From assembly GCA_024644285.1 (NCBI GenBank), contig JAHELH010000097.1, forward strand, positions 1 through 8,307: a DNA stretch of 8,307 nucleotides, given 5' to 3'. Source of the stretch: Paracoccaceae bacterium (GTDB taxonomy: Bacteria; Pseudomonadota; Alphaproteobacteria; Rhodobacterales; Rhodobacteraceae). Shown one piece after another: positions 1 through 5,742 of this stretch. Numbering within the stretch: position 1 is the first letter of the stretch; every line of letters starts with the position of its first letter. The notes beneath the pieces were generated by a model. That model was not told the DNA's origin. It made no database searches and was given only the letters and a program-made list of their open reading frames with translations. The position numbers and the translations under genes were made by a program.

Positions 1-588
1 GGCACCGACATGACCCAGTTCCGCGCCTTCGAGACGGCGCAGGATGCACTCCACTACGAGGCCGAGATCAACCGGGTGCTGGAGGCGGTCGAGACCTGCC
101 CCCTCCCGACCGTCGCGGCGATCCACGGCGCCTGCACCGGCGGCGGCGCGTCGATTGCCGCCGCCTGCGACATCCGCATCGCCAGCGCGCGGCTGAAGTT
201 CGGATTTCCCATCGCGCGTACGCTGGGCAACTGCCTGAACGCAGCCAACCTCGCCCGGCTGACCGAGCTTCTGGGGGCCGGGCGGGTGCGCGAGCTGATC
301 TTCACCGCGCGGCTGATGGAGGCCGAGGAGGCGCTGGCCACTGGCTTCGTCTCCGAGGTGCTGCCTGACGAAGAGGCGCTCCTAGCCCGCGCGGGCGAGC
401 TTGCCGAACAGTTGGGCGGGATGGCGCCGCTGACCCTGCGCGCCACCAAGGAGGCGATGCGCAGAAACCGCGCCGCGCTGGCGGTCGAGGATGCCGACCT
501 GATCACCCTGTGCTACATGAGCCGGGATTTCCGGGACGGGCTGGAAGCCTTCCTCGCCAAGCGCCCGCCGAATTGGACGGGGACGTGA
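1..588 (+). CDS. Crotonase-family protein (enoyl-CoA hydratase/isomerase-like), 5' end cut by window
   Basis: The reading frame is open from base 1, so the gene starts upstream. The ATG at base 10 is internal: crotonases run about 260 residues and only about 195 are present, lacking the first 60-70. The visible GTDMTQF segment corresponds to the acyl-CoA-binding loop of the family. The oxyanion-hole region follows as HGACTGGG (residues 39-46 counted from base 10), then the CDIRIA strand, the FGFPIARTLGN segment, and a C-terminal helix ending KRPPNW. The fold assignment is secure but the reaction is not: classical enoyl-CoA hydratase has Glu in the GGGCE and QPE motifs, and here these positions are Ser48 and Ile68. 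The family acts on CoA thioesters in the cytosol. It converges on the hydratase-like gene with a 27-base gap, so it belongs to a different transcript. Its link to the transporter locus rests only on proximity. Confidence 0.9.
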   Translation, partial: GTDMTQFRAFETAQDALHYEAEINRVLEAVETCPLPTVAAIHGACTGGGASIAAACDIRIASARLKFGFPIARTLGNCLNAANLARLTELLGAGRVRELIFTARLMEAEEALATGFVSEVLPDEEALLARAGELAEQLGGMAPLTLRATKEAMRRNRAALAVEDADLITLCYMSRDFRDGLEAFLAKRPPNWTGT

Positions 589-604
589 GTCCCACGGCAT
601 GCCA

Positions 605-638
605 GTCCGGAGAAATCAGGCCGGACGCGGCTCCGGAC
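605..638. terminator. Overlapping inverted repeats at a convergent gene junction
   Basis: Bases 605-612 (GTCCGGAG) are perfectly complementary to 631-638, an 8-bp stem with an 18-base loop. An alternative 6-bp stem pairs 605-610 with 621-626. The element lies between the stop of the crotonase and the last codons of the opposing hydratase-like gene, where a bidirectional terminator would be expected. There is no U-tract on either side, so this is only a weak candidate. Confidence 0.25.
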
Positions 639-1377
639 CGCCCCGGCCCTGCAGGGCGGCCGACACCCCTCCCAGGCCGGAGACGCTTCCCTCGACACCC
701 TGCCCCGCCTCGATGAAGGTCAGAGGATGCAGCGTGCCGGTCAGCAGACACTGACCCGGCTGCAAGCCGCCGCGCGGCTGCAGCAGCCGCACCGCGCTTT
801 CCAGCGCCTCAAGCGCGCTGCCGCCGGGCACCCGGGCCCCGCCCTCCGCGATCGCGCCGTCGCCGCAAGTCATGGAGATCTCCACCGCGTCGAAATCCGA
901 TCCGTCCCATTCCGCCAGTTCCAGGCCCCGCACCAGCCCTGCGCTCGATTGCAGATCGGCGAGCTTGGCGAACGGCGCCTGGGCGGCGGGACCGGTCAGG
1001 CGGGGCGCGACCAGTTCGATCATCGCCGTCGGACGCACGGCCGCGACCAGCCTAAGGCGGAAATTCGCGGCCTCGAGATCGGGCAGCGGGGTCCTCACCA
1101 CAAAGCCGACCTCCAGTTCGACACCGATCCTCTCCGGCACCGCAACGGTGGCGCCGCTTGCGAAACAGCGGCTCTGCGGTATCGGCGCAACCGCCAACTC
1201 GCCGCCCGCCATCCGAACCAGCTTGTAGCCCCCTGCCGGTCCAAGCACCTCCATCAGCGCGTCGTGGCAGCGGTAGGCGTCCGCGACGCCTTCGGGGATG
1301 GCCGTGCCCGGTGAATAGGTGCCACCCGCTCGGTGAGCGGCGATCAGGTGCTCGATGAATTGGGTGAGTTCAGTCAT
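616..1377 (-). CDS. 2-keto-4-pentenoate hydratase / fumarylacetoacetase-fold family enzyme (MhpD-like)
   Basis: This 253-residue protein matches the usual length (about 250-270) of the MhpD/4-oxalocrotonate decarboxylase branch of the FAH fold. These are cytosolic, divalent-metal enzymes that hydrate or decarboxylate 2-keto-enoic acids. Visible landmarks are the N-terminal helix pair, GYKL at 50-53, the metal-binding E-x-E at Glu87/Glu89 in a GVELEVGF strand, a third acidic ligand at Glu121, and a D-x-x-SS-x-x-LVRG segment from 141. The spacing of the three Glu matches MhpD (E106, E108, E139). The region after GYKL (LVRMAGGELAVAPI) differs from the usual GxTS loop, so the substrate may not be a standard meta-cleavage product. 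It is the last gene of the leftward group, 72 bases after the AbrB-like gene. No clear Shine-Dalgarno precedes the ATG, but the next in-frame Met would remove the conserved N-terminal helices. Hydratase versus decarboxylase cannot be decided here. Confidence 0.82.
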   Translation of the reverse strand: MTELTQFIEHLIAAHRAGGTYSPGTAIPEGVADAYRCHDALMEVLGPAGGYKLVRMAGGELAVAPIPQSRCFASGATVAVPERIGVELEVGFVVRTPLPDLEAANFRLRLVAAVRPTAMIELVAPRLTGPAAQAPFAKLADLQSSAGLVRGLELAEWDGSDFDAVEISMTCGDGAIAEGGARVPGGSALEALESAVRLLQPRGGLQPGQCLLTGTLHPLTFIEAGQGVEGSVSGLGGVSAALQGRGGPEPRPA

Positions 1378-1449
1378 GGGGCGATGTGGGTCAGGGCAAG
1401 TCGATAAAGCTGTGACAGATGCGCCGGCTCGTGGCCATGAGAAAACCAG

Positions 1450-2541
1450 CTACAAGGTGTCGCTCCGGCCCTGGCCTTTGGGCCGGCCCACGCCGGCGAT
1501 TCGGGCCGCGATCGGCGCGCCGGTGATAATCAGGAAGACGCGGGTCAGGTGATGCAGCACCACATAGCCCAAATCAGCGCCGACCACGATGGCCAGGACC
1601 GCCATCTCGGCCTGCCCGGCCGGCGCAAATGCCAGAAAGCCGTCGATCGGCGGCGCCAATCCCAGAACGATCACGACCCGTGCGAACGCCGTCGCCAGCA
1701 CCGCCACGATAACGGTGAAGATAAGCCCGGCCACGACGAACCGTCGGATCTCGTCGAGCCTGATGCCGGCGTAACCCGCGCCGAGGCCGATCCCGATGAA
1801 ATACTGCGCCGCGAGGATGGCCTCGGCCGGCGGGCGGTGATGGATCACGCCGGTCAAAGACAGCACTGCGGCAAAGATCATCGGCCCGAGGATCGAGGCG
1901 CCGAATAGCCCGATCCGCTCGGCCCCCTTCCAGCCGGCGATGGCCGCGACGGCCATAATCACCATCTCCTGCGGCGGCAGCGTCGCCGCGGGATCGCCAA
2001 TCGGGTTGTCGAAGTCGGCTTCGAAACCCTGAGTCAGGATCACCGGAGCGATCAGAACGATGACCAGCAGCCGCGTGGCGTGGATCAGGGAAAGCGTACG
2101 CACGTCACCGCCCGCTTCCTGGCCGAACAGCACCATTTCCTGCAGGCCGCCCGGCATTGACGCGTACCACGCCGTCGGCATGTCGAACCCGTAGACCTTC
2201 CGGAAGAACGGCACACCGATCAGCGCGGTTAGGATCAACGAGAACGGGACCAGCGCCAGTGACGCGGCCATCTGCGGAATGCGGTCGACGACCTCGGGCG
2301 TGATTGAGGCGCCGATCGCGACGCCGAGTATCGTCCGGGTGACCTTGCCGGGCACGCCGGTCCCGGCCAGCGGGGCGCGTGCCAGCGCCGCGACGAGGCA
2401 GGCGAAAAGCGGCCCGAAGAGGAACGGCAGGGGCACGCCCGCCAGCCAGAACAGAACGGTGCCGCCGACCGCGTAGACATAAGTCAGCACGTGCCGCCGG
2501 ATCGTCTGGCGCCGGGTCTCAGGCGCCGTCGCCCGAGTCAT
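1450..2541 (-). CDS. AbrB-family polytopic inner-membrane protein
   Basis: This 363-residue, very hydrophobic protein carries the two-fold internal repeat of the AbrB/"AbrB duplication" membrane family (PF05145-like). Databases often call it a transcriptional regulator, but the sequence is that of a membrane protein and has no DNA-binding domain. The first half has GVPLPFLFGPLFA (35-47), LGVAIGASIT (72-81), PGGLQEM (130-136) and HATRLLVIV (154-162). The second half repeats the pattern as GASILGPM (214-221), GLGAGYAGI (252-260), PAGQAEM (307-313) and HHLTRVFLII (330-339). Roughly ten membrane segments are likely. No molecular function is firmly established for the family; transport is an inference from the duplicated architecture. 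It starts 20 bases after the SDR stop, with a GAAGGA ribosome site, so the two are almost certainly co-transcribed. Its place opposite a tripartite carboxylate transporter suggests a role in moving or exporting a related acid. Confidence 0.88.
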   Translation of the reverse strand: MTRATAPETRRQTIRRHVLTYVYAVGGTVLFWLAGVPLPFLFGPLFACLVAALARAPLAGTGVPGKVTRTILGVAIGASITPEVVDRIPQMAASLALVPFSLILTALIGVPFFRKVYGFDMPTAWYASMPGGLQEMVLFGQEAGGDVRTLSLIHATRLLVIVLIAPVILTQGFEADFDNPIGDPAATLPPQEMVIMAVAAIAGWKGAERIGLFGASILGPMIFAAVLSLTGVIHHRPPAEAILAAQYFIGIGLGAGYAGIRLDEIRRFVVAGLIFTVIVAVLATAFARVVIVLGLAPPIDGFLAFAPAGQAEMAVLAIVVGADLGYVVLHHLTRVFLIITGAPIAARIAGVGRPKGQGRSDTL

Positions 2542-2561
2542 TGCGTCGTCCTTCGTCCGAC

Positions 2562-3302
2562 TCAGGTCTCTTCCCCGCCGTTGACGGCAATCATCTGGCC
2601 AGAGATGAAGCGGGCGTCAGGCAAGGCAAGGAAGGCCACGGTCGCGGCGATGTCGCCGGGCTGGCCCATGAAGCCCGCGGGAATACTGGCGACGCGCTTG
2701 GGATCGTCTTCGGTCGCCTCTTCATTGCGGATCTGGCCGGGCGAGATCGCGTTCACGGTGATGCCCTTCGGCGCAAACTCGGTCGACAGCGCCTTGGTCA
2801 GGCCCCAGACGCCGTGCTTGGCCGCCGAGATCGGCGCGCCCTCGAAATAACCGCGAATCGCCTTCATCCCGGCGAAGTTGACGATCCGGCCCCAGCCGCG
2901 GTCGACCATGCCGGGCAGGAACGCGCGGCTGGACCGGAAGGCCGCGGTCAGCGCCACCTCGAGTACGCCGTGCCAGTCGGCGTCGGTCATCTGAAGGAAC
3001 GGCTTGTGCGGGCGGCGCGCGGCGTTGTTCACCACGATATCGACGGTGCCGAAACGGTCGAGCGCCGCCGCGGCGATGGAGTCGAACGCCGCCGCGTCGC
3101 CGACGTCGCCCATCGCGACAAGCGCATTGGCACCTGTTTCTTCAACGAGTTTCGCCGTCTCGCCGCACGCCGTCTCGTTCGAGGAGCCGTTTACGACTAC
3201 GTTGCAGCCGAGGCCGGCGAGACGCACCGCGATGGCGCGGCCGATGTTGTGCCCGGAGCCCGAGATAAAGGCTGTCTTACCCGCAAGTACCGGTTCCACC
3301 AT
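2562..3302 (-). CDS. SDR-family (short-chain dehydrogenase/reductase) protein with a degenerate active site
   Basis: This 246-residue protein has the classical SDR length and Rossmann order: glycine-rich SGSGHNIGRAIA (14-25) for the dinucleotide, GDVGD (65-69) for the adenine region, NNAA (92-95), and the ISPG turn (186-189) after the active-site helix. The C-terminus has the usual FISGQMIAVNGG. The catalytic tetrad is unusual. Lys162 is kept, but the Tyr position of YxxxK is Ile158, the Ser position is Gly145, and the Asn position is Ala117. Cofactor binding therefore looks intact while standard SDR chemistry is doubtful. The start at 3302 is chosen because GGAGGG lies 8 bases upstream and the Rossmann fold begins at once. 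The frame stays open far upstream, but only as antisense of the regulator gene. It is the first gene of the leftward transcript, followed by the AbrB-like gene. It could be a subfamily with an alternative catalytic residue or a non-catalytic SDR. Confidence 0.88.
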   Translation of the reverse strand: MVEPVLAGKTAFISGSGHNIGRAIAVRLAGLGCNVVVNGSSNETACGETAKLVEETGANALVAMGDVGDAAAFDSIAAAALDRFGTVDIVVNNAARRPHKPFLQMTDADWHGVLEVALTAAFRSSRAFLPGMVDRGWGRIVNFAGMKAIRGYFEGAPISAAKHGVWGLTKALSTEFAPKGITVNAISPGQIRNEEATEDDPKRVASIPAGFMGQPGDIAATVAFLALPDARFISGQMIAVNGGEET

Positions 3303-3310
3303 GTCTATTT

Positions 3311-3316
3311 CCCTCC
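3311..3316 (-). promoter_or_regulatory. Ribosome binding site that fixes the SDR start
   Basis: On the minus strand the hexamer GGAGGG lies 8 bases before the ATG at 3302. It selects this start over the many upstream in-frame codons that run antisense through the regulator gene. Confidence 0.75.
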
Positions 3317-3391
3317 GCGTCTGTCGCAGGACCCGGGCATGCGCCGGGGCCACTGTGGTCCGACATCCCGTCATTTCACACTCGGTATCGC

Positions 3392-3421
3392 TTGACTGGA
3401 TAACTATCAACGAAATATTGT
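3392..3421 (+). promoter_or_regulatory. Candidate sigma-70-type promoter of the regulator gene
   Basis: A TTGACT box (3392-3397; 5 of 6 to consensus) is followed after 18 bases by TATTGT (3416-3421; 4 of 6). It lies in the only markedly AT-rich stretch of the window and points at the GntR gene. Transcription would begin around 3428, giving a leader of about 28 bases to the ATG at 3456. The opposite-strand promoter for the SDR gene must also lie here; a TTGTCA box reads leftward from within the operator, but I could not find a convincing partner -10 box. Confidence 0.45.
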
Positions 3422-3428
3422 TGACAAT
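3417..3428. promoter_or_regulatory. Candidate GntR/FadR-type operator, ATTGT-NN-ACAAT
   Basis: The 12-mer ATTGTTGACAAT has perfect 5-base inverted arms around a 2-base centre. It closely matches the TTGT-NN-ACAA palindromes bound by FadR/VanR-type GntR regulators. It sits midway between the divergent SDR and GntR genes and overlaps the proposed -10 box of the rightward promoter, a position from which a bound repressor could block both directions. The adjacent gene encodes an FCD-domain GntR protein, the expected ligand. I saw no second full copy elsewhere in the window, in particular none before tctC. Confidence 0.6.
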
Positions 3429-3455
3429 CGACATTTTTTGCGCACTCTCGGCGCC

Positions 3456-4130
3456 ATGGGATTGGGGAATTCTCCGGAGCAGACCTTTGAACGGCGGCGC
3501 CAGCGTCCGCTGGTGCTTGAAGTCCGCGACGAACTGGAGCGGATCATCCTGGACGGCGAGATTGCCGCCGGGGAGCGCCTGAACGAGGCCGAGCTGGCGG
3601 CGCAAATGGGCGTCAGCCGCGGCCCGGTGCGCGAGGCCGCCCGAACGCTTGCGCACGACGGGCTGCTGACGACGGTCGCCAACCAGGGAGTCTTCGTCCG
3701 CGAGCTGTCCATCGAGGACGCGCTGGAGCTCTACGACCTGCGCGCGCTGATCGCGGGATACCTGTGCGCGCGCGTCGCCGACCGGGCGGAACGTCGCATC
3801 AATGCCGACTTGCGCCGCGCAGTGACCGAGATGGCACGGGCCATCGAGGACAGCGACGAAAGCCGCTACTTCGCGCTGAACCTTGCCTTTCACGACCGTA
3901 TCGCCGACGCTGCCGTCGCGACGCGCGCGAGACGGCTCTACTTGTCCCTCGGGAAGGAGGTCAGGCTGCTGCGCCGGCGGGTGCTCTGCGGCCAGTCCTC
4001 GCTGCGGGTCTCAAACCAGGAACACGGCCGGATCGTCGACGCCATCGAGGCCGGCGACGTCGAGGCGGCCCGCGCGGCGGGCACCATCCACCATCTGAAC
4101 GGTAAGACCCGACTGACCGAAACGCTCTGA
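3456..4130 (+). CDS. GntR-family transcriptional regulator, FCD (FadR-like) subfamily
   Basis: The protein has 224 residues, typical of this subfamily. The N-terminal winged helix-turn-helix spans about 18-83: the helix-turn-helix proper runs from LNEAELAAQMGVS to GPVREAARTL (about 42-65), followed by the wing ending GVFVREL. The all-helical FCD effector domain (about 88-215) supplies metal/ligand positions Asp94, Asn142 and His146 in LNLAFH, His190 and His212. Asn stands where many members have Asp in DxxxH. Such proteins usually bind organic acids and repress catabolic operons, dissociating on ligand binding. The ATG at 3456 is preferred; a TTG at 3438 would add six residues, and neither has a good ribosome site. 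It is divergent to the SDR gene and heads the rightward group, 90 bases before tctC, with a matching palindrome in its promoter. Autorepression together with control of both transcripts is inferred. Confidence 0.9.
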   Translation: MGLGNSPEQTFERRRQRPLVLEVRDELERIILDGEIAAGERLNEAELAAQMGVSRGPVREAARTLAHDGLLTTVANQGVFVRELSIEDALELYDLRALIAGYLCARVADRAERRINADLRRAVTEMARAIEDSDESRYFALNLAFHDRIADAAVATRARRLYLSLGKEVRLLRRRVLCGQSSLRVSNQEHGRIVDAIEAGDVEAARAAGTIHHLNGKTRLTETL

Positions 4131-4150
4131 TCACTCACCACGGGGGACCG

Positions 4151-4170
4151 GCGATGCCGAGCCGCATCGC
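4151..4170 (+). other. Small hairpin between regulator and tctC
   Basis: GCGATGC (4151-4157) pairs perfectly with GCATCGC (4164-4170) around a 6-base loop. It lies in the 90-base gap after the regulator stop and about 50 bases before tctC. It has no U-tract (AAA follows), so it is more likely an RNA-processing or stabilising element than a terminator, or it may be incidental in GC-rich DNA. Confidence 0.25.
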
Positions 4171-4220
4171 AAACCGGCGCCCGCACTTCACCAACCGAAT
4201 ATCCAGAGAGGGAGGAACCC

Positions 4221-5201
4221 ATGGAATTCACCACTACCTTCAAGGCCGGCGTGCTGGCCGCGGCCGTCGCCCTACCGCTTGGCATCGCGAACGACGCCGC
4301 GGCGCAGGCTGCCTATCCGTCGGCCGACGAAACGCTTGACTGGACCATCGCCTTCGGTCCCGGAGGCGGCAACGACATCATGGCGCGCAGCATCATATCC
4401 ATCCTGGAGAAGTACGACCTCTATCCGGGCGAGATACAGCCCGAGAACCGCGCCGGCGGCTCTGGCGCCGTCGGCTGGGGCTATCTCTACGGTCAGAACG
4501 GCAACCCCTACGGCATCTCGACCACCTCGGGCAGCTTCGTGACCACCCCGCTGCAGGCCGACACGCCGTGGCAGCCGGAAGACTTCACCCCGGTGGCACT
4601 TCTGGCGACCGACGACTTGGTGTTGGTGGTCAACAGCGAAAGCGAGATCCAGAACATCGAGGAATTCATCGCCCATGCCAAGGAGAACCCGATCAACATC
4701 GGCGGCACCGGCACCGTCAATGTGGACTTCATCGTACCGACGCTTTTCGCGCAGAAAGCCGGCTTCGAGTTCGACTACGTGTCGTTCAACTCGATGTCGG
4801 AGCAGACAACCGCGCTGTTGTCGAAGGCGCTTGACGCGATGGTCGGCAACCCGGGCGAGATTCTCGGCCTGATCGACTCGGGCGACCTGCGCCCGCTAGT
4901 GTTTTCGGGCCAGAACGTGCCCGCCGCGCTCGAAGGCGTGCCGACTATGGGCGAGCTGGGCTACGACATTGGCGTGTCGATGCCGCGTGGCCTGATCCTG
5001 CCGCCGGACGCCCCGGCCGAGGCGCAGGCCTGGTGGATCGAGACCATGAAGAAGGTCGTCGAGACCCCGGAGTGGGACGAATACATCGCCAGCAACACCC
5101 TGACCCCGACCGTGATCTACGGCGAGGACTTCCGGACCTTCCTGGTTAACACAAAGAACGGCTTCGGCGAGGTGCTGCGCTCCATCGGCGCGATCAAGTG
5201 A
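4221..5201 (+). CDS. tctC: Tripartite tricarboxylate transporter substrate-binding protein (TctC/Bug family)
   Basis: This 326-residue periplasmic binding protein is of normal family length (about 300-330). A Sec signal peptide is evident: a lysine at 8, hydrophobic core from about 10 to 22, and probable cleavage after AAAQA at residue 30. The mature protein begins AYPS, matching the YP start of many Bug proteins. The first lobe has FGPGGGNDIMAR (45-56), the family ligand-loop signature, then PENRAGGSGAVGWG (74-87), equivalent to the usual NRPGAGG segment. Later come NIGGTG (about 155-160) and the VPTMGELGYD segment near the C-terminus. It would capture a carboxylic acid in the periplasm and deliver it to TctA/TctB. 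An excellent GGGAGGA site lies just before the ATG. A strong hairpin follows the gene, consistent with higher output of this subunit. Bug ligands cannot be predicted from sequence alone. Confidence 0.95.
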   Translation: MEFTTTFKAGVLAAAVALPLGIANDAAAQAAYPSADETLDWTIAFGPGGGNDIMARSIISILEKYDLYPGEIQPENRAGGSGAVGWGYLYGQNGNPYGISTTSGSFVTTPLQADTPWQPEDFTPVALLATDDLVLVVNSESEIQNIEEFIAHAKENPINIGGTGTVNVDFIVPTLFAQKAGFEFDYVSFNSMSEQTTALLSKALDAMVGNPGEILGLIDSGDLRPLVFSGQNVPAALEGVPTMGELGYDIGVSMPRGLILPPDAPAEAQAWWIETMKKVVETPEWDEYIASNTLTPTVIYGEDFRTFLVNTKNGFGEVLRSIGAIK

Positions 5202-5220
5202 CCGCTGCCTGAACTTGACC

Positions 5221-5248
5221 GGGCCGGGCGCCGTAGCGCGCCCGGCCC
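5221..5248 (+). terminator. Strong GC hairpin between tctC and tctB (attenuator or mRNA-stabilising element)
   Basis: GGGCCGGGCGC (5221-5231) pairs perfectly over 11 bp with 5238-5248 around a 6-base loop. Only two T residues follow directly, so full termination is unlikely. Partial termination, or 3'-end protection of the tctC message, would produce more binding protein than membrane subunits, as is known for other binding-protein operons such as malE-malF. It occupies most of the gap between the tctC stop and the tctB start. Confidence 0.6.
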
Positions 5249-5259
5249 TTCCCATGTGC

Positions 5260-5264
5260 AGGAG
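5260..5264 (+). promoter_or_regulatory. Ribosome binding site that fixes the tctB start
   Basis: AGGAG lies 6 bases before the ATG at 5271. An in-frame GTG at 5256 would place this motif inside the coding region, so the ATG is preferred. Confidence 0.65.
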
Positions 5265-5270
5265 CGCGAG

Positions 5271-5717
5271 ATGCGCATTGCCTTCTTCGTGATGCTGCTG
5301 GCCGGCGGCATCTTCTACAGCTACATCGCCTTCGTCGACCTCGACTTCATGACTCGGACCGGCCGGCTCGGGCCCGGGTTCTTCCCGCGCCTGATCGGCG
5401 CGACGGCCATCGTGATGACGCTATGGGCGCTGGTCGACGAGTTGCGCGCCCGGAACGCCACGGACGGCGCGCTGCGCCAGTGGGCCGACGTTGCCGTGCT
5501 GGTCGCGCTGTCGCTCGGCTACGCGGTGCTGCTGCGCCTGTTCGGCGGCTTCGCGGCCACCATCGTATTCCTTGCTGTCACCCTGTCGGTCCTGAACCGC
5601 GGACAGTACCTGAAGAATGGCCTGATCGCGGTGCTGGTGCCGGTCCTGCTCTACCTGCTGTTAGACCGCCTGCTGAACGCGAACATGCCGCCCGCCCTCA
5701 TCACCCTGCCGCTTTGA
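5271..5717 (+). CDS. tctB: Tripartite tricarboxylate transporter small membrane subunit TctB
   Basis: This 148-residue hydrophobic protein has the size and pattern of TctB, the small four-to-five-helix inner-membrane subunit that partners TctA. Predicted membrane segments lie at about 3-22, 39-57, 72-90, 92-108 and 116-133. The G-x-GPGFFPRLIG segment (31-43) between the first two helices is the most conserved feature of the family. Otherwise TctB sequences diverge strongly, so the call leans partly on position between tctC and tctA. The ATG at 5271 is chosen over the GTG at 5256 because of the AGGAG site just upstream. The stop is 25 bases before tctA, indicating one transcript. The subunit is required for transport in studied systems, but its exact role is unclear. 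Confidence 0.92.
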   Translation: MRIAFFVMLLAGGIFYSYIAFVDLDFMTRTGRLGPGFFPRLIGATAIVMTLWALVDELRARNATDGALRQWADVAVLVALSLGYAVLLRLFGGFAATIVFLAVTLSVLNRGQYLKNGLIAVLVPVLLYLLLDRLLNANMPPALITLPL

Positions 5718-5742
5718 CCGCGACCCCAAGGAGCCTTGCCGA

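Noticed and set aside
727..1314. 195-codon + strand frame opposite the hydratase-like gene
   Set aside because: Gln/Arg-rich shadow; the minus-strand gene shows the metal-binding Glu pattern of its family.
1378..1449. Possible separate promoter or small gene in the gap before the hydratase-like gene
   Set aside because: Only a 15-codon minus-strand frame and no credible -35/-10 pair; read-through from the SDR promoter is simpler.
2379..3395. Long + strand open frame of 338 codons opposite the AbrB-like and SDR genes
   Set aside because: Arg/Ala/Gly-rich shadow translation with no recognisable domain; both opposite-strand genes have clear family motifs.
3399..3424. Further short inverted repeats near the operator (GATA-AC-TATC at 3399-3408; TCAAC/GTTGA at 3407-3411 and 3420-3424)
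   Set aside because: Arms of only 4-5 bases in AT-rich sequence; too weak to call as second operators.
3303..3893. N-terminal extension of the SDR reading frame to 443 residues
   Set aside because: It runs antisense through the regulator gene and the divergent promoter. The SDR fold begins right after the ATG at 3302, which has its own ribosome site.
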